This document shows, in pieces, positions 46,983 to 58,092 of a DNA stretch of 64,000 nucleotides. Each line of letters begins with the position of its first letter. Position 1 is the stretch's first letter. The notes under the pieces are model-generated. The model saw only the letters and a program-made list of their open reading frames with translations. It was not told the DNA's origin and did no database searches. Source of the stretch: Nymphaea colorata (lineage: Eukaryota > Streptophyta > Magnoliopsida > Nymphaeales > Nymphaeaceae); the NCBI RefSeq assembly GCF_008831285.2, contig NC_045140.1, forward strand, positions 9,980,505 to 10,044,504. The letters run 5' to 3'. The position numbers and the translations under genes are program-made.

Positions 46983-48370
46983 AGGTCCAAAAGTACATCA
47001 CAATATTTTAGCAATGCACGCATGTGAGTCAAATGTTATAATGTGAATGTACCTTTTGTAGATTCTATGTTTTTTGGGATCAGACATAACTGCTTATTAT
47101 GGCCTGTATTTGACCCGACAACTAATACTATGTATAAATTAGATAATTTTGATCTCGTCAGCTATACTTTGATTTTTTGAACATGGAAATTAAAAGAGGA
47201 AGAGAGATCAACGTTAGCTTTCAAGTCCGTCATCTTCCAAACGCATGAACACAGAAATATTGGTTTTGATTTGATCGCCATCTCAAAACGTTTGTAGATT
47301 AACTGATTTAACAGGGAACTGGCCATGCAATTTCAAGGAAATTAATGTCAATGCAAGTTCATCAACCCGCGTAGCAGACGCGTATACTAATTTTCCAAAA
47401 CCGTCATCTATCTTCCAATTTGAACTGCAGGCACGGGTGAAACGACAACTCCAGTTTCCAGGAAAAGGTTACGAATTTGTCTCTGGAATATTTTATATCT
47501 CGCATTAAGGCTGCAACGCGTTAACAAATTTCGGAAGTCCGTCGACTTCCAACTTCTCCCCCATTCATGAAATGACAACCACAATACCACATTTTTCCTG
47601 AAAATGTTAGGAAATTTTTTGAACCGTCATTTCCATGTCCAAACAATGCAGTTTAGCGATTATCATCTGTAGTTTCCTTTACAAAACGCCGAAGAAGCTT
47701 CGAAAACGCGTGATCTTATTTCACAGAAGGTGGTGCAATATTACGATCATCATCTCCAATTTCTCTGTTCGGTTGCCATTTTTCAATTTCCATGATCAGC
47801 AATTCCACGCGCTTCCCTGCCGTGCCATTCACGCAAACAAGTGAAGGTTTGACCCGAGATTTTTCTCCACGCTTTCCCTGCTTAATCTCGCTCTTTCTCT
47901 CTCTCTCTCTCACAATGTTGCAAGAGATATGTGGCTTGGATTAATCTACGTCCACGGGCCGGCCAAGTCTTCTATATCAGTTTCGTTCCTTCAATTTTTT
48001 CCCTCGAGACCAGAGGTTCCAGTGCTATTCATTTTCGAGCACAGGATGAGGTTTTTACTGGTGCTTAGAAAAAATGTTGTACACCTTAACTGACACCATC
48101 TGCCAAAGCGTCGTTCAAAAAACGGGGTTTTTCTTGAATGTTAATTAAAAACAATATTGATGATTTGCTCTTTTATGTGTCGCATTATATATCTTCTTTT
48201 TCTAATAATCTTTAATGCTGTTATCACATGGTATTCTGTTTTCTCCTTACTCCTTAGAGAGAATCGTAAAATGCACTGTTTTTCAGGCTTTTTTGAAACT
48301 GATCCCGTGGGAGCCCTTTCTGGAAGCGGTAATGCAGATTTCTAAAGCAGACCGGTATCACAGATTTCTA
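46983..48370 (+). repeat. Duplicated segment, copy 2 (unoccupied by Copia)
   Basis: Uninterrupted homologue of 32530-33469 plus 40349-40760. At 47944-47948 the sequence ATCTA stands where copy 1 carries the Copia element and its duplicated target. A CT-rich tract (about 47891-47912) and a following ATG-poor leader suggest promoter/5' UTR sequence; gene A lies about 3 kb downstream. Confidence 0.88.
48271..48345 (+). CDS. Conserved short ORF (24 codons), copy 2
   Basis: MHCFSGFFETDPVGALSGSG plus four residues; aligned without gaps to 40666-40752. It ends four codons earlier through a new TAA. It may be a real exon or a short peptide; see copy 1. Confidence 0.3.
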   Translation: MHCFSGFFETDPVGALSGSGNADF

Positions 48371-49059
48371 TTCTTCCAATTAATTCCTAGTCGATTTATT
48401 ATTTCATCCTATGACTGATTTTCATGTAATAGAATCTAAAGTATCGAATGCAATAGAAATTCCACAAAATAATCTAAGTGGTAATAATATTTAGTTATAT
48501 ATTTTGTGGGTTGTTCCTTGTGTGATTCTCTTTTTCTCATGCATCGTCCCTACTAATCACTTGTTTGTTTTCTAACGTTGTGACCTACTTCAAGTATTCT
48601 ATGTTTGGAATTCCATTTGGAACCATTTCCATCAATAAAATGATGCTATACTTTATCAAGCAAATTACTGTTGCCTAGGTTGAATTATGTAACTTATCAT
48701 TTGTCATCATAGCTAATTAACTGTTAGGTCTCTTTTTAAATCGCTACACGTCTAGTAGTTAGTTACTACTTACTGCCTTCAAAATTCATCAAAAGATGTT
48801 TGCCAACTGCTGTTTGCTTGTTCTAGACCTTCATTAAAGTATAAAATAGAGAAAAAAGGAAATAAGTACATCAGCCAATTATGGTGACTTAATTGTCTTT
48901 TTTGTTCTGGAGAGCTTTCTTCTGCAATATTTCATCTATGTGCATGTTCATGCTAGTGCAATGTATATTGGAATGTGGAGTCCGATCTGTATCTAATATT
49001 CTCTCCTAATTTCCATGGATCCAACTGGACCATGGGGAGTCCAACCCTTATGGTGAGCT
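48371..49059. other. No gene recognised
   Basis: AT-rich spacer. Confidence 0.4.
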
Positions 49060-49330
49060 GATGGTGTCTAGGGCTACTGCTGAAGATATGTAGGGGAGTT
49101 GGAACAAGTGTTGTTGTTTATCCAGCTAGTGAACATGCCAAACATCCTATGGAACGGTTACACCTTGAAAGGAGTTCGAAAGGCCCTGGGGGTAGAGCTA
49201 GTGAAAATTGGCAAAATGCACGAAGAATTGGGGAAGATAGGGTTTGGATGGTTTGCAGTGGAGTTCCCACTCTGCTTTAAGCTGGTTTCGAAGATTGTTA
49301 CCAGTTTCTGTAACAGCATTGGCTTATGAA
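49060..49330 (+). mobile_element. LINE ORF1-like (DUF4283) fragment
   Basis: The frame around 49099-49329 reads W-N-G-Y-T-L-K-G-V-R-K-A-L-G then F-G-W-F-A-V-E-F-P-L-C-F. This resembles the DUF4283 domain plus the approach to the zinc knuckle in plant LINE ORF1 proteins, but the knuckle cysteines are lost. It is isolated, with no ORF2 next to it. Confidence 0.4.
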
Positions 49331-50419
49331 AGCACAAAATATGCATTTTGATTAGGGAAAAAAGTTACAGCATAAGATGTTTGCATGTAGCTTGTATTGT
49401 TCCTGTAATTTGGGTTGGTGAATCAGAGTCCATTGACATGGGAACATTGCAGTGCCAATAGAATACAAAAAACATGAGAGCGAAGCAAAAGAGGTCTTAG
49501 AATGATAACTACTGACATATGATGCCTAGCTACAAAACCGGCTTGGAAGAGTAACAATGTACTTCTTTATTTTGATGGTGCAATAGATGAAGTTTTTCCA
49601 AATTGAAGTTGGTTTGAAGGGAAAATCTTATTCTGGATGTAGTGGTCAACTGTTATGAAGGTTGTTTATTGTTTAGAATGTCATTCTAGGGAGGAGAAGA
49701 GACTAAAAGGAGGCTAATTGAGATTTGGCATTAGGGAGAGAGATATTTGCTTTTAGAGGAGCTATGTTGGTGAACCTTTTTTGTTTCCAGTCAGTAAGTG
49801 TAGATAATTATTTAATTTTTCAGTTTTCACTATATCTACTTGTAAAGATAGATGGTTCTCCTTGGATTATTATAACTGTAATGTAAACTTGAATGTCATA
49901 ATTTGTTTAACGAGGATGTCAATTAGTAAAATTTTCAGTTTTTTAATAGAGGGCCATCAAACGGTAGAGAAGATTTTCTAGAATAATCATTCAACAAATC
50001 TAAACACACCATGAATTTGAAGAAGGGATGATTTTCAGAATAGTGATTCTAGAATTATTATTTATAATAATTATTTTGTTGCCATTAATTGGGTAAGAGA
50101 TTTGAGAATTGTCCATTTCAAACTGCTGGGTTTCGTAAGATTCATCAAACGTGTTTATTAATAATTTTAATATTTTATTTCTGAAATTTATTTTTAACTA
50201 GGAAGCATGAGAGAGGAAGGTGGAGATGGAGATGGACCTACATCATAAGATGATAATTTTTTTTCTATATTTTGATCAATGTTTTTATTTATTCATAAAA
50301 ATGTTTATTGTTGCGTGGTTTGTATCTAACAAATTGAAAACTTACTTTTTATGTTTTTATGTTGTTTGTAATTAAATGATGTTTTCTTTATAATATATGG
50401 ATTCTAGGTCGTCTATTGT
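49331..50419. other. No gene recognised
   Basis: AT-rich spacer. Confidence 0.4.
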
Positions 50420-50432
50420 ACAGAGAGAGGGA

Positions 50433-50466
<34 letters not shown>
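50420..50466. repeat. (GA)n microsatellite
   Basis: Nearly uninterrupted GA tract; further short GA tracts follow at 50474-50480 and 50647-50664. Confidence 0.9.
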
Positions 50467-50469
<3 letters not shown>

Positions 50470-50666
50470 CAAGAGAGAGAAAAGATAAAGAAAGTATTTT
50501 TTGGGCTGGTATATTTTAGGTTGCTTGTATTCATAGAGATAGAAAGAGCAAGAAAAAGAATAATTTTTGTTGGCTTATATGTTTCTTTACATATTTTATT
50601 AGATATTTTTTTTCATTATATGTGGATTTTAAGTTTCTCATGTATGGAGAGAGAGAGAGAGAGAAA

Positions 50667-51286
50667 AGAGAGTGTGAATACTTTTATTTACTTGTATTTT
50701 TAATATTATGCTTTGGGAAATATTTTCTTGTGTCTATGTGATTTTTTTTATTGAGAGAAAAGAAGATATTTTTATTAGTTCATATGTATTTCATTTGTTT
50801 TATCGTGTGTTTTAGAAAGAGTGAAAGACAAAAATAGAATAATGCATAACGTGTCCGTTTAGTTATTTAAACAAACAGTAACATAATGAAAATTTTGTTT
50901 AGAAAACAAACATACAACTTTATACAAACAGTGACAAAGAGTTCTTAAGACACTTGTTCGCTTTAGGAACAACTGTTCCTGCAGTTTCTATGAGGTTTTA
51001 TGGTTGTTAATTTCCTTTGAGGTTTCAAGGTGTGAAAATTGCCGAGTCTAGAGAAGAAGAAAAGTTGGTTTACTTAGCCATGAAGCTTTCAGTGGAACGT
51101 GTGGGGAATAAGGAGGACTTATTCCGGTCGGGAAATTTACGCGGAGAAGGAAATTTCCTCTGAAATTCGTCCAGGCTTCTATTTGTATGTATCACCAGAG
51201 GGGCTGCTTCCATAGCTTCAGAGTTTTGCAGTTTCCTTTTTTGTTTGTTGGATTGACTTGAAGAATCAGGAAGGAGAGAAGAGGAC
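50667..51286. other. Region upstream of gene A, no clear exon
   Basis: A plus-strand ATG at 51079 opens 27 codons, and a minus-strand frame covers 51078-51342. Neither has a recognisable domain, and they cannot both be real. Any first exon of gene A may lie here. Confidence 0.3.
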
Positions 51287-51290
51287 ATGA

Positions 51291-51684
51291 TACTTTTACC
51301 AACCTTTTTCTCGAGTCTCATCCAGGGCTCCATCAAGAGCAACGCTCATTGAGGGCGAACATCGCCCATCCCCACCGGACAGTACACCCACGGAGCTGCC
51401 ACCAACAGAATCTACACGGGAGGCGGCCTCAGAGGCAAATCTCAGAGATGCACCTGCTGCCGCTGGCACTTCATCTTCGCAGGACGAGGTACGGATCGAA
51501 TTAGGAGAAGGCGACGTAGCTTCCACCGCGGACGGTACACCCACAGACCTATCATCACCGGAGTCTAAACCGGAGGCCGCTTCAGAGGCGTATTACGATG
51601 ATGCACCTCCCACTGGTACTTCAGCTTCGCCGGACGATGTACGGATCGAGTTAGGAGAAGGCGAGGTAGCTTCCACCACAGAGG
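51291..51684 (+). CDS. Gene A exon with two 51-residue acidic repeats
   Basis: Open frame from about 51291 to GTACGAG at 51685 (donor, phase 1). It contains two tandem 51-codon units (51378-51530 and 51531-51683), each ending V-R-I-E-L-G-E-G-[DE]-V-A-S-T; the region is rich in Ser, Thr, Pro and Glu and probably disordered and soluble. There is no ATG in this frame: the only nearby ATG (51287) is one frame off and stops after 22 codons, so an unseen upstream exon or a frameshift must be assumed. It joins in phase to exon 57629-57799 across the Copia-filled intron. Homologous in position and junction phase to the repeat exon of gene B. Family not recognised. Confidence 0.6.
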
Positions 51685-51777
51685 GTACGAGTTCACTAAC
51701 TAAAGCAGGCGCATGTCTTTTTCCTAGTTGTGTTTCCTCCTTCGTTTCTCTCCCTTTATTTTGTTACTCTGAAAGCG

Positions 51778-51782
51778 CGTAC
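51778..51782. repeat. Target-site duplication of element 2, left
   Basis: CGTAC, identical to 57615-57619. Confidence 0.93.
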
Positions 51783-52257
51783 TGTTGGGATTTCTCCCTA
51801 TAACGCATATACGAAACCAAACGTATATACCCTAAAACAGGATCATGCTCATGCTAAATCATTGAAATAAACGAAACCTTAAACTGAAGCGGAAGCGTAC
51901 CTGAATCCATCTGATCTGGTACACGGGAAGATCGCAGTAGGGTCTTCCAGGGTACGTGTGGCGCGCTTGAGGTCTCTCTCAGATGAGGAAGAGAAAAACC
52001 CTAAAAACCAATGTTTCAGGCAACCATTGCACGACCCCAGGGACCACTACCATTTTATAATAAGGACAATTACGGATTCCACCCATCAAAGAGTCCGTAA
52101 TTCCGTACTGGTATCTATACATTTCAAAATTACCCCATACCATCTAAAATGACGTAATATCCCAAAATGCAATCACTTAAGCGGATATTTACGTTAAGAC
52201 AGCCATAATGTCTGAAATTCCTTATAAACATATGTCGGCCCACCAAATGATCTTACA
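51783..52257 (-). repeat. 3' LTR of element 2
   Basis: Plus-strand ends TGTTGGG...TCTTACA; 475 bases. TATA box on the minus strand at 52052-52059, and U3 palindrome arms at 52067-52079 and 52091-52102. Confidence 0.96.
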
Positions 52258-52272
52258 ATCTCCCACTTGGGC
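52258..52272 (-). other. Polypurine tract of element 2
   Basis: The minus strand reads GCCCAAGTGGGAGAT directly before the 3' LTR. Confidence 0.85.
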
Positions 52273-52639
52273 CAAATATGTCTTAATACATTCAAACATT
52301 ACATAAAACCTTAGGAGCTCATAACTGCTATCTTATTAAACATCATTTCACCAATCTCGTCCATGATCATATCAACACAGAACCAAAGCAGCTTTCGCTA
52401 TATCAAAAGTTAGTTAAACCTTCAATGATCACAAATGTTAACATAACCAATGACATAGATCTGATATGGATGTATAGCATGAGAATTATATGCAATGTGA
52501 TTACAACATGTCTATTCTCAACTGGTCCAACTTTAAAACCTTATGGAAATCAAAACATAAACACATAATGGAACCAAAGAACTTTAAACTTTATTCTGCA
52601 GAAAACTGAATATGTGTCCATACATAAGAGCAAACAAAA

Positions 52640-54345
52640 TACAAACTCCCACTAAACCAGCACATCATCCAAGGATAACACCCCATATAAACAACATGTT
52701 CGTGAAAGACCTTATGTGTTAAACCCTTGGTAAGCGGATCCGCAATCATAGAGTTTGTCCCAATATGCTCTAAAGACACCTGACCATTCTGTATCCCCTC
52801 TTTAACAGCCCAAAAACTTAATGTCGATGTGCTTCGACTTTGACAAGTTGTGGCTGTTATAAGAGTACATGACTGCTGAATTATTGTCACACAACAACCT
52901 TAGTGGTATTTCTATACCATACATAATGCGCAGCCTCGTGACAAAATTCTGCAATCACAAAACCTGATTGAATGTCATTATCTTGGCACCCAGCAAAGTC
53001 AGAATCTGAATACCTAATGATCTCCCACTGGTCTGACTTTCTGTATGTGAGCATAAAATCTTATGTTCTTTTTAAGTACCTCAAAACTCTTTTGACTGCT
53101 TTCCAATGACCCATACCAGAATCACTTAAGTATCTGCCTAACATTCCAATGATAAATGCAATATCCAAACGAGTACAAACCTGAACATACATAAGGCTTC
53201 CCACAATAGACAAATAGGGAATCATTTTCATTACTTTAGATTCGATTTTACTTTTAGGGCACTGTTTGAGACTAAACTTGTCTCCTTTAGCAACTGGAGT
53301 CTTTCATGGTTTACAATCCTTTATGTCATATCGCTGAAGCACCTTATCAATGTAGGCCTTTTGTGATGATCCAAGAATACCCCGAGAACGATCTCGAAAT
53401 ATTTGGATCCCCAATACAAAAGATGCACAACCAAGATCCTTCATGTCAAACGTTGTTGACAAAAATTTCTTAATTTCATGCAATATACCCACATCATTAC
53501 TTGCCAACAATATATCATCGACATATAAAACCAGAAAGATAAATTTGCCCTCACTGAACTTTTGGTATACACATTCATCAACCATATTAAATTCGAAACC
53601 AAATGAAACTATAACCTGATGAAGTTTGTAATACCATTGACTGGAAAACTTGCTTTAGCCCATAGATGGATTTCTTGAGTTTGCAGACCATTTTCTTTGC
53701 ATCACCTAAAGCAAAGTTTTTTTGTTGCACCATATATATCATTTCATCAATGTTTCCATTTAGAAACGTTGTTTTAACATCCATCTAATGCAGCTCTAAG
53801 TCAAAATGAGCTACAAGTGCCATTATAGTCCTGAAAGAGTCTTTCAACGAAACTTGAGAGAAAGTCTCTGTATAATCAATGCCTTCCTTTTGAGTAAAGC
53901 CCTTAACGACAAGACGTGTCTTATACCTTTCGATGTTACCTAATGAATCCCTCTTGGTTTTAAATATCCATTTACAACCAATGAGTTTCACACCTTCAGG
54001 CAAAGGAACAACTTCCCATACATCATTGTTCATCATGGACTTGATTTCCTCATTCATGGCATCTATCCACTTAAGAGATTTAGAACTCTTTATTGCTTGC
54101 TGGAGGTTGACAGGATTATCCTCCATTAAGCCCATATCAACATCATGTTCTTGGAGATAGACAAAATCATTTGAAATTGTATTTCTCCTCTCTTTAGTGG
54201 ATCTTCTCATTGGCACCTCTGCTTGATTTTCTTGAGGTTGTTGAGTTTGTTCTCCAGTAGGAAGATCGACATCATTGCCTTCTTCTGAATAGAGTGGACT
54301 CAGGTCCCTCTTTAAAGGCAATATGTTTAACCTAATCACCTCTCC
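52640..54345 (-). pseudogene. RT-RNase H of element 2
   Basis: On the minus strand a 184-codon frame (54339-53785) runs from the pre-RT linker through AMNEEIKSMMNNDVWEVVPL to F-D-L-E-L-H and ends in a TAG that replaces the Gln codon of H-Q-M-D-V-K. The next frame continues to about 53587. The catalytic YVDD is at 53514-53525. An RNase H C-terminus with H-I-G-T-N-S-M-I-A-D-P-L-T-K-G lies near 52735-52780, but the central RNase H stretch (52900-53300) is frame-broken. Confidence 0.9.
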
Positions 54346-54530
54346 AAACTCAATATCCTCAAAGAAATGGGCATTTTCCTTTTCAAAGAAAGACTTACTG
54401 AATGGATTATAAAACTTATAACCCCTTAATGTTTGTTCATTTTCCCTTTATACATACAATGCAAACATTAAAGTCTGCGAAATCAAGGGACACAAGAATT
54501 CCTTTTGACATAAGCCTTTATATTCTCTTT

Positions 54531-55260
54531 TCAGAGATATGTCCTAAGCGCCAATGCCACAACATAATAGAATTCTAATTTGCTAATTTTACTTTTAGTA
54601 CCACTAGATGTAACATGCAAGATTTCATTATATGAAGCAACCATATCAAGCAAATAAAGGTTATCGCTACTAGACAAAGAACTAGTGACAATCAAATTTG
54701 AGTGCAGAAACAACTTAAATTTACTTCTTCCAAATGAACAATAATAACCAAACTTGTTCAATGAGGAAATAGGAACCAAATTCCATCTAAAAGACGGTAC
54801 CACATAAGTTTCTGTCAAATTCAAATAGCAACCAGTCTTTAACAATAACCAACAATCTGCTATGGCTTCAACCTTCGCCTTCTTGTCATCGCCCTCATAG
54901 ATGAATCTTTCAGCATCAATTGGCGTCCGACAATTTAGGCAGCCTTGCATAGATACTATGTGAGTAGTAACACCGAATCTACCCACGAAGTGTTTCTGGG
55001 TACTGAAGTTAAATTAACCTCAAAACAAACCAAAGTGAAAAGTGTACCCTCCATTTCACGCCATGCGTGATACTCAGTACAATCCTCCTTCATATGACCT
55101 TCACCCTTGTAAAAGAAGCAGCCTGATAGGCCTTCCTTATGCTTCTTCTGTTTCTTAACGGATGATTGGTCAACTGCAACTTCATTAACAGTCTTTCTTT
55201 TCTTACTCGAAAAAATCGAATCATTTAACTCAGGAATAGTACTCAAAATTTGCAAATATC
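54531..55260 (-). pseudogene. Gag remnant, protease and pre-integrase region of element 2
   Basis: Minus strand: the gag start fuses by deletion to its lysine-rich tail. The zinc knuckle reads C-F-F-Y-K-G-E-G-H-M-K-E-D-C, with the second Cys changed to Tyr. The protease block (S-W-V-D-S) shifts frame, and a 150-codon frame (54986-54531) carries Q-G-C-L-N-C-R-T-P to the pre-integrase region. The integrase catalytic core is absent. Confidence 0.85.
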
Positions 55261-55999
55261 ATATAAGCAGAACTCACTGTACAAAGAATAAACCAAAGCA
55301 TGCTCACAATCAATACATTTACAAAGATGAAACAACAAATATAAATGAATTTAAACACAATGGCCCAAAACCCATCACAAGGTACCGGTGCAACATTAAT
55401 ATCCAATCTTTGGATTGAAATATTAACTGCAAGTGGCATTCTTGGTCAACAATGAATATAGATAATTAACCCTGTCAAACAACGAGCCTATCTTTGAATT
55501 GACTCGCTATTCACATGGAAACTTGAAAAATTATCATATATTCATTGCCCTGTATACTTAAACCTGACCAAACAACAATCCTCCTTTGGGCTGATCATTG
55601 TCCGCATGGATCAAGTATACTATCATCTAATGTTTAAAACAAGCAAATTCGTACAACAGATGTCACTTTGGCGACATAAAGTACAAACGTACTCATTTCA
55701 AACAACAGACATGGTCAAAGATCAAAATTCATAATCCAAACATTCATCTAAAGTACACCCATAAATTTAAAAAACATGCAAAACATGATACATGAATTAA
55801 AATTTACATATAAAATTGTCATTCATTGAATCTAAACCAAAATGTTCCAATAAAAGAGGCCCAAAAGTGTCCAAAATTTTATAAACCGATACCATAATTG
55901 TGCTTAAGTGAGTCAAGAACCACTGAATCGCCTTAAAGTGGCCCGTATTGTTCTTAAACTACAACAAAAAACACCCACATGCCCCTAAATAGGGCTGAA

Positions 56000-56320
56000 C
56001 CGGTCAAAAATAGACCGTATCGATTCCAAAACCCAATGAACCGGTTAAAAAAATGGCAAAAATAGGTTCAAAAACTGAATGAACCGGTCCTGAAAGCCCT
56101 GAATCGGTTCAAAAACTGAATGAACCGGTCTGAAAATGCCCGAATCGGTTCGAAAATCAACTTAATCGGTTCTGAAATGCTAGAATCGGTTCCAAAACTG
56201 AATGAACCGGTCCCAAAATGGTCCGAATCGGATCTGAAAAGTCCGAACCGGTTCAGAATCGATTTGAATCGGTCTGAAACTGAATGAACCGGTTCGATTC
56301 TTTTCAAAACCGGTGCGCGG
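56000..56320 (-). repeat. Minisatellite in the leader of element 2
   Basis: Roughly ten degenerate copies of a unit with GAACCGGTTCAAAAACTGAAT or its AATCGG variants, spaced about 18 or 36 bases apart. The matching leader of element 1 (about 34600-34800) has only a few such motifs, so the array expanded in this copy. Confidence 0.75.
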
Positions 56321-56329
56321 GCGAGCGCG

Positions 56330-57010
56330 GCAAAATGTTGTTTTTTTTTAAAAAAAAATCTGATGGATCCGGATCGGGTCTGCAAGACCCGACCCGGTCC
56401 GACCCGCTGCCTACCGCGCGTGGTTCGCACACCGCTGCTCAACCGTTGGCCTGCCCAACGGCAGGCGAACGGTGGAACTCCACCGACAGGCCTCCGGAGA
56501 GCTTGGGTCGGCGCCGGCAGGTGCCGCACGGCACCGTCCGGCGACGGCTAAGTCGCCGGCAGGTCTATGACCGGCCGTCGCCCTCTGGCAGTGCCCTAAT
56601 TTCTCAGTTTTTGCGCCTTTTCTGATTTCCGCCCCTATCGACTGGAATGGGCGGCCGAAACGGCAGCGGGCAGGCCGCGGGTGGGCACCGGTGGGTCGCA
56701 CGGCTCCGTCCGGCGACGGCGAACCCGCCGGTGGCCTCCCTCCCCAGTCGTCGCCCATCAACGGAAGGCCAACGCCTTCCATCGTCTCCCTGCCTTCGCC
56801 TTTTCCCTTCCTCTTGTTTTCTTCTTTCATGGCTGCGAAGGAGACACCGACGGCACCGACAGGCCACCCACGGCATGGGTGGCCGCAGGCAGCGACGCGC
56901 CCCAACGGCCGGAGGCCCGCCATCGCCCAACGGCGACAGACGCCCCCGATCCTGTCGTCCCCTTCTACGCTGCAACGGAAGCCCGACGGCTTCCGTCGCA
57001 TGCCCTCAAC
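56330..57010 (-). other. GC-rich leader island of element 2
   Basis: High-GC segment of the leader, with CCGGC/GCCGG motifs and long open frames on both strands (for example 56411-57067 minus, 56681-57160 plus). Frames on both strands and poor agreement with the homologous island of element 1 (34080-34600) argue against a conserved protein. The short V-P-P-F-A-[CY]-R-x-A-G segment is the best-kept part. Confidence 0.6.
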
Positions 57011-57124
57011 ACAATTTTTTTTTTTTTTTTTGAAAAACTTGCAGCCGAAGAACCAAACGAGGAACATCCGAACGGGAAACGACGCACAAAATCATCAACA
57101 ATCAACGATTTAACGAAGAACATA

Positions 57125-57137
57125 GGCTCTGATACCA
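57125..57137 (-). other. Primer binding site of element 2
   Basis: The minus strand reads TGGTATCAGAGCC, the exact tRNA-iMet site, two bases inside the right LTR. Confidence 0.95.
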
Positions 57138-57139
57138 AA

Positions 57140-57614
57140 TGTTGGGATTTCTCCCCATAACGCATATACGAAACCAAACGTATATACCCTAAAAAAGGAT
57201 CATGCTCATGCTAAATCATAGAAATAAACGAAACCTTAAACTGAAGCGGAAGCGTACCTAAATCCATCTGATCTGGTACACGGGAAGATCGCAGCAGGGT
57301 CTTCCAGGGTACGTGCGGCGCGCTTGAGGTCTCTCTCAGATGGGGAAGAGGAAAACCCTAGAAACCAATGTTTCAGGCAACCATTGCACGACCCCAGGGA
57401 TCACTACCATTTTATAATAAGGACAATTACGGATTCCACCCATCAAAGAGTCCGTAATTCCGTACTGGTATCTATACATTTCAAAATTACCCCATACCAT
57501 CTAAAATGACGTAATATCCCAAAATGCAATCACTTAAGCGGATATTTACGTTAAGACAGCCATAATGTCTGAAATTCCTTATAGACATATGTCAGCCCAC
57601 CAAATGATCTTACA
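57140..57614 (-). repeat. 5' LTR of element 2
   Basis: 475 bases, same length as the left LTR with no indels seen. TATA box on the minus strand at 57409-57416. It drives transcription away from gene A's sense direction. Confidence 0.96.
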
Positions 57615-57619
57615 CGTAC
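57615..57619. repeat. Target-site duplication of element 2, right
   Basis: CGTAC, identical to 51778-51782; part of the intron of gene A. Confidence 0.93.
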
Positions 57620-57628
57620 ACCCTTCAG

Positions 57629-57799
57629 TCAATGTAGCAAGTGAACAGGAAGGAGGTGAGAAGAATTTGTTGCTCGGCGTTGCTCTCCTCTGCCTTGATG
57701 CTCGCTCCAGCCTTTTCAAAGCCGCGTCTCCCTCACACCGCTGCTACGTGTCCCTCACCGTTCTGGGCATAGCTTTTGCCTTGTACGTTTGGCATGCAG
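57629..57799 (+). CDS. Gene A exon 2, membrane segments
   Basis: 171 nt between CCCTTCAG and GTGCGTT, phase 1 in and phase 1 out, no stop. It encodes a short linker, N-L-L-L-G-V-A-L-L-C-L, a loop with S-S-L-F-K-A-A-S-P-S-H, and a hydrophobic helix (VSLTVLGIAFALYVW). The paralogous exon of gene B (62658-62826) keeps N-L-L-[LI]-G-x-A-L, S-L-F-[KR]-A-x-S-P-S-H and L-G-I-A at the same positions. The likely role is an integral membrane anchor; biochemical function is not recognised. Confidence 0.68.
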
Positions 57800-57982
57800 G
57801 TGCGTTTCTAAAGAGTACCTATATGAACCCTGGGTTTTCACTTACGATTCACGAAAGTAAAGCTCTTTTAATTTCCTTGGTTATGTGATGATCCCACGGC
57901 TGGTTAATGCCTCCACTGAATTCCATCTTTCTTGCCTGTAACAACCCGAGAAAGAATAACTAAATTAAGTAATATTTTGCAG

Positions 57983-58092
57983 GTACCGACATGTCAAAGA
58001 CCAAACAGCAATGGTTTCTAAGGGTCTCTACGATTTCCCTGAATGGAGCTCTGATGACATTGGTGGCCGTTTCTCTGCGTGGATTTTTTTAA
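57983..58092 (+). CDS. Gene A exon 3, C-terminus
   Basis: Starts after TATTTTGCAG, completes a Gly codon, and ends in TAA at 58090-58092. It contains a further hydrophobic segment (VSTISLNGALMTLVAVSL). Gene B exon 3 aligns over G-x-x-M and S-T-I-x-L-x-G-A-L. Together exons 2 and 3 give about 93 residues with two or three membrane-spanning segments. Confidence 0.65.

Larger units (their letters stand above)
51783..57614 (-). mobile_element. Young, internally deleted Copia retrotransposon (element 2)
   Basis: Two 475-bp LTRs with a perfect CGTAC target duplication, and an exact tRNA-iMet primer site beside the right LTR. Coding regions read on the minus strand. Compared with element 1 of the same family it has lost most of gag (the S-T-I-P-E-L-N start runs straight into the S-K-K-R-K-T tail at about 55215) and the integrase core (gap near 54450-54530), while RT and RNase H survive with a few stops. 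I count about 12 differences between its LTRs, so insertion is relatively recent although the element cannot make its own particle or integrase. Confidence 0.97.
51685..57628 (+). other. Gene A intron 1 carrying a Copia insertion
   Basis: Begins GTACGAG and ends CCCTTCAG. Without the element and one target copy it would be about 107 bases, comparable with about 150 in gene B. The insertion raises it to nearly 6 kb, with the element antisense to the gene. Confidence 0.65.

Noticed and set aside
51078-51342. Minus-strand ORF of up to 90 codons next to gene A
   Set aside because: Looks moderately protein-like, but overlaps gene A's first visible exon, has no recognised domain and no counterpart near gene B.
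51958-52152. ORF of 64 codons, repeated at 57324-57509
   Set aside because: It is LTR sequence read antisense to the element; the repetition is the LTR pair.
57124-57139. tRNA-like GGCTCTGATACCA string, also at 44884
   Set aside because: It is the retrotransposon primer binding site, not part of a tRNA gene; no cloverleaf surrounds it.
56411-57160. Open frames of 120-218 codons in the GC-rich leader of element 2
   Set aside because: Present on both strands, caused by high GC; the homologous region of element 1 does not keep them.
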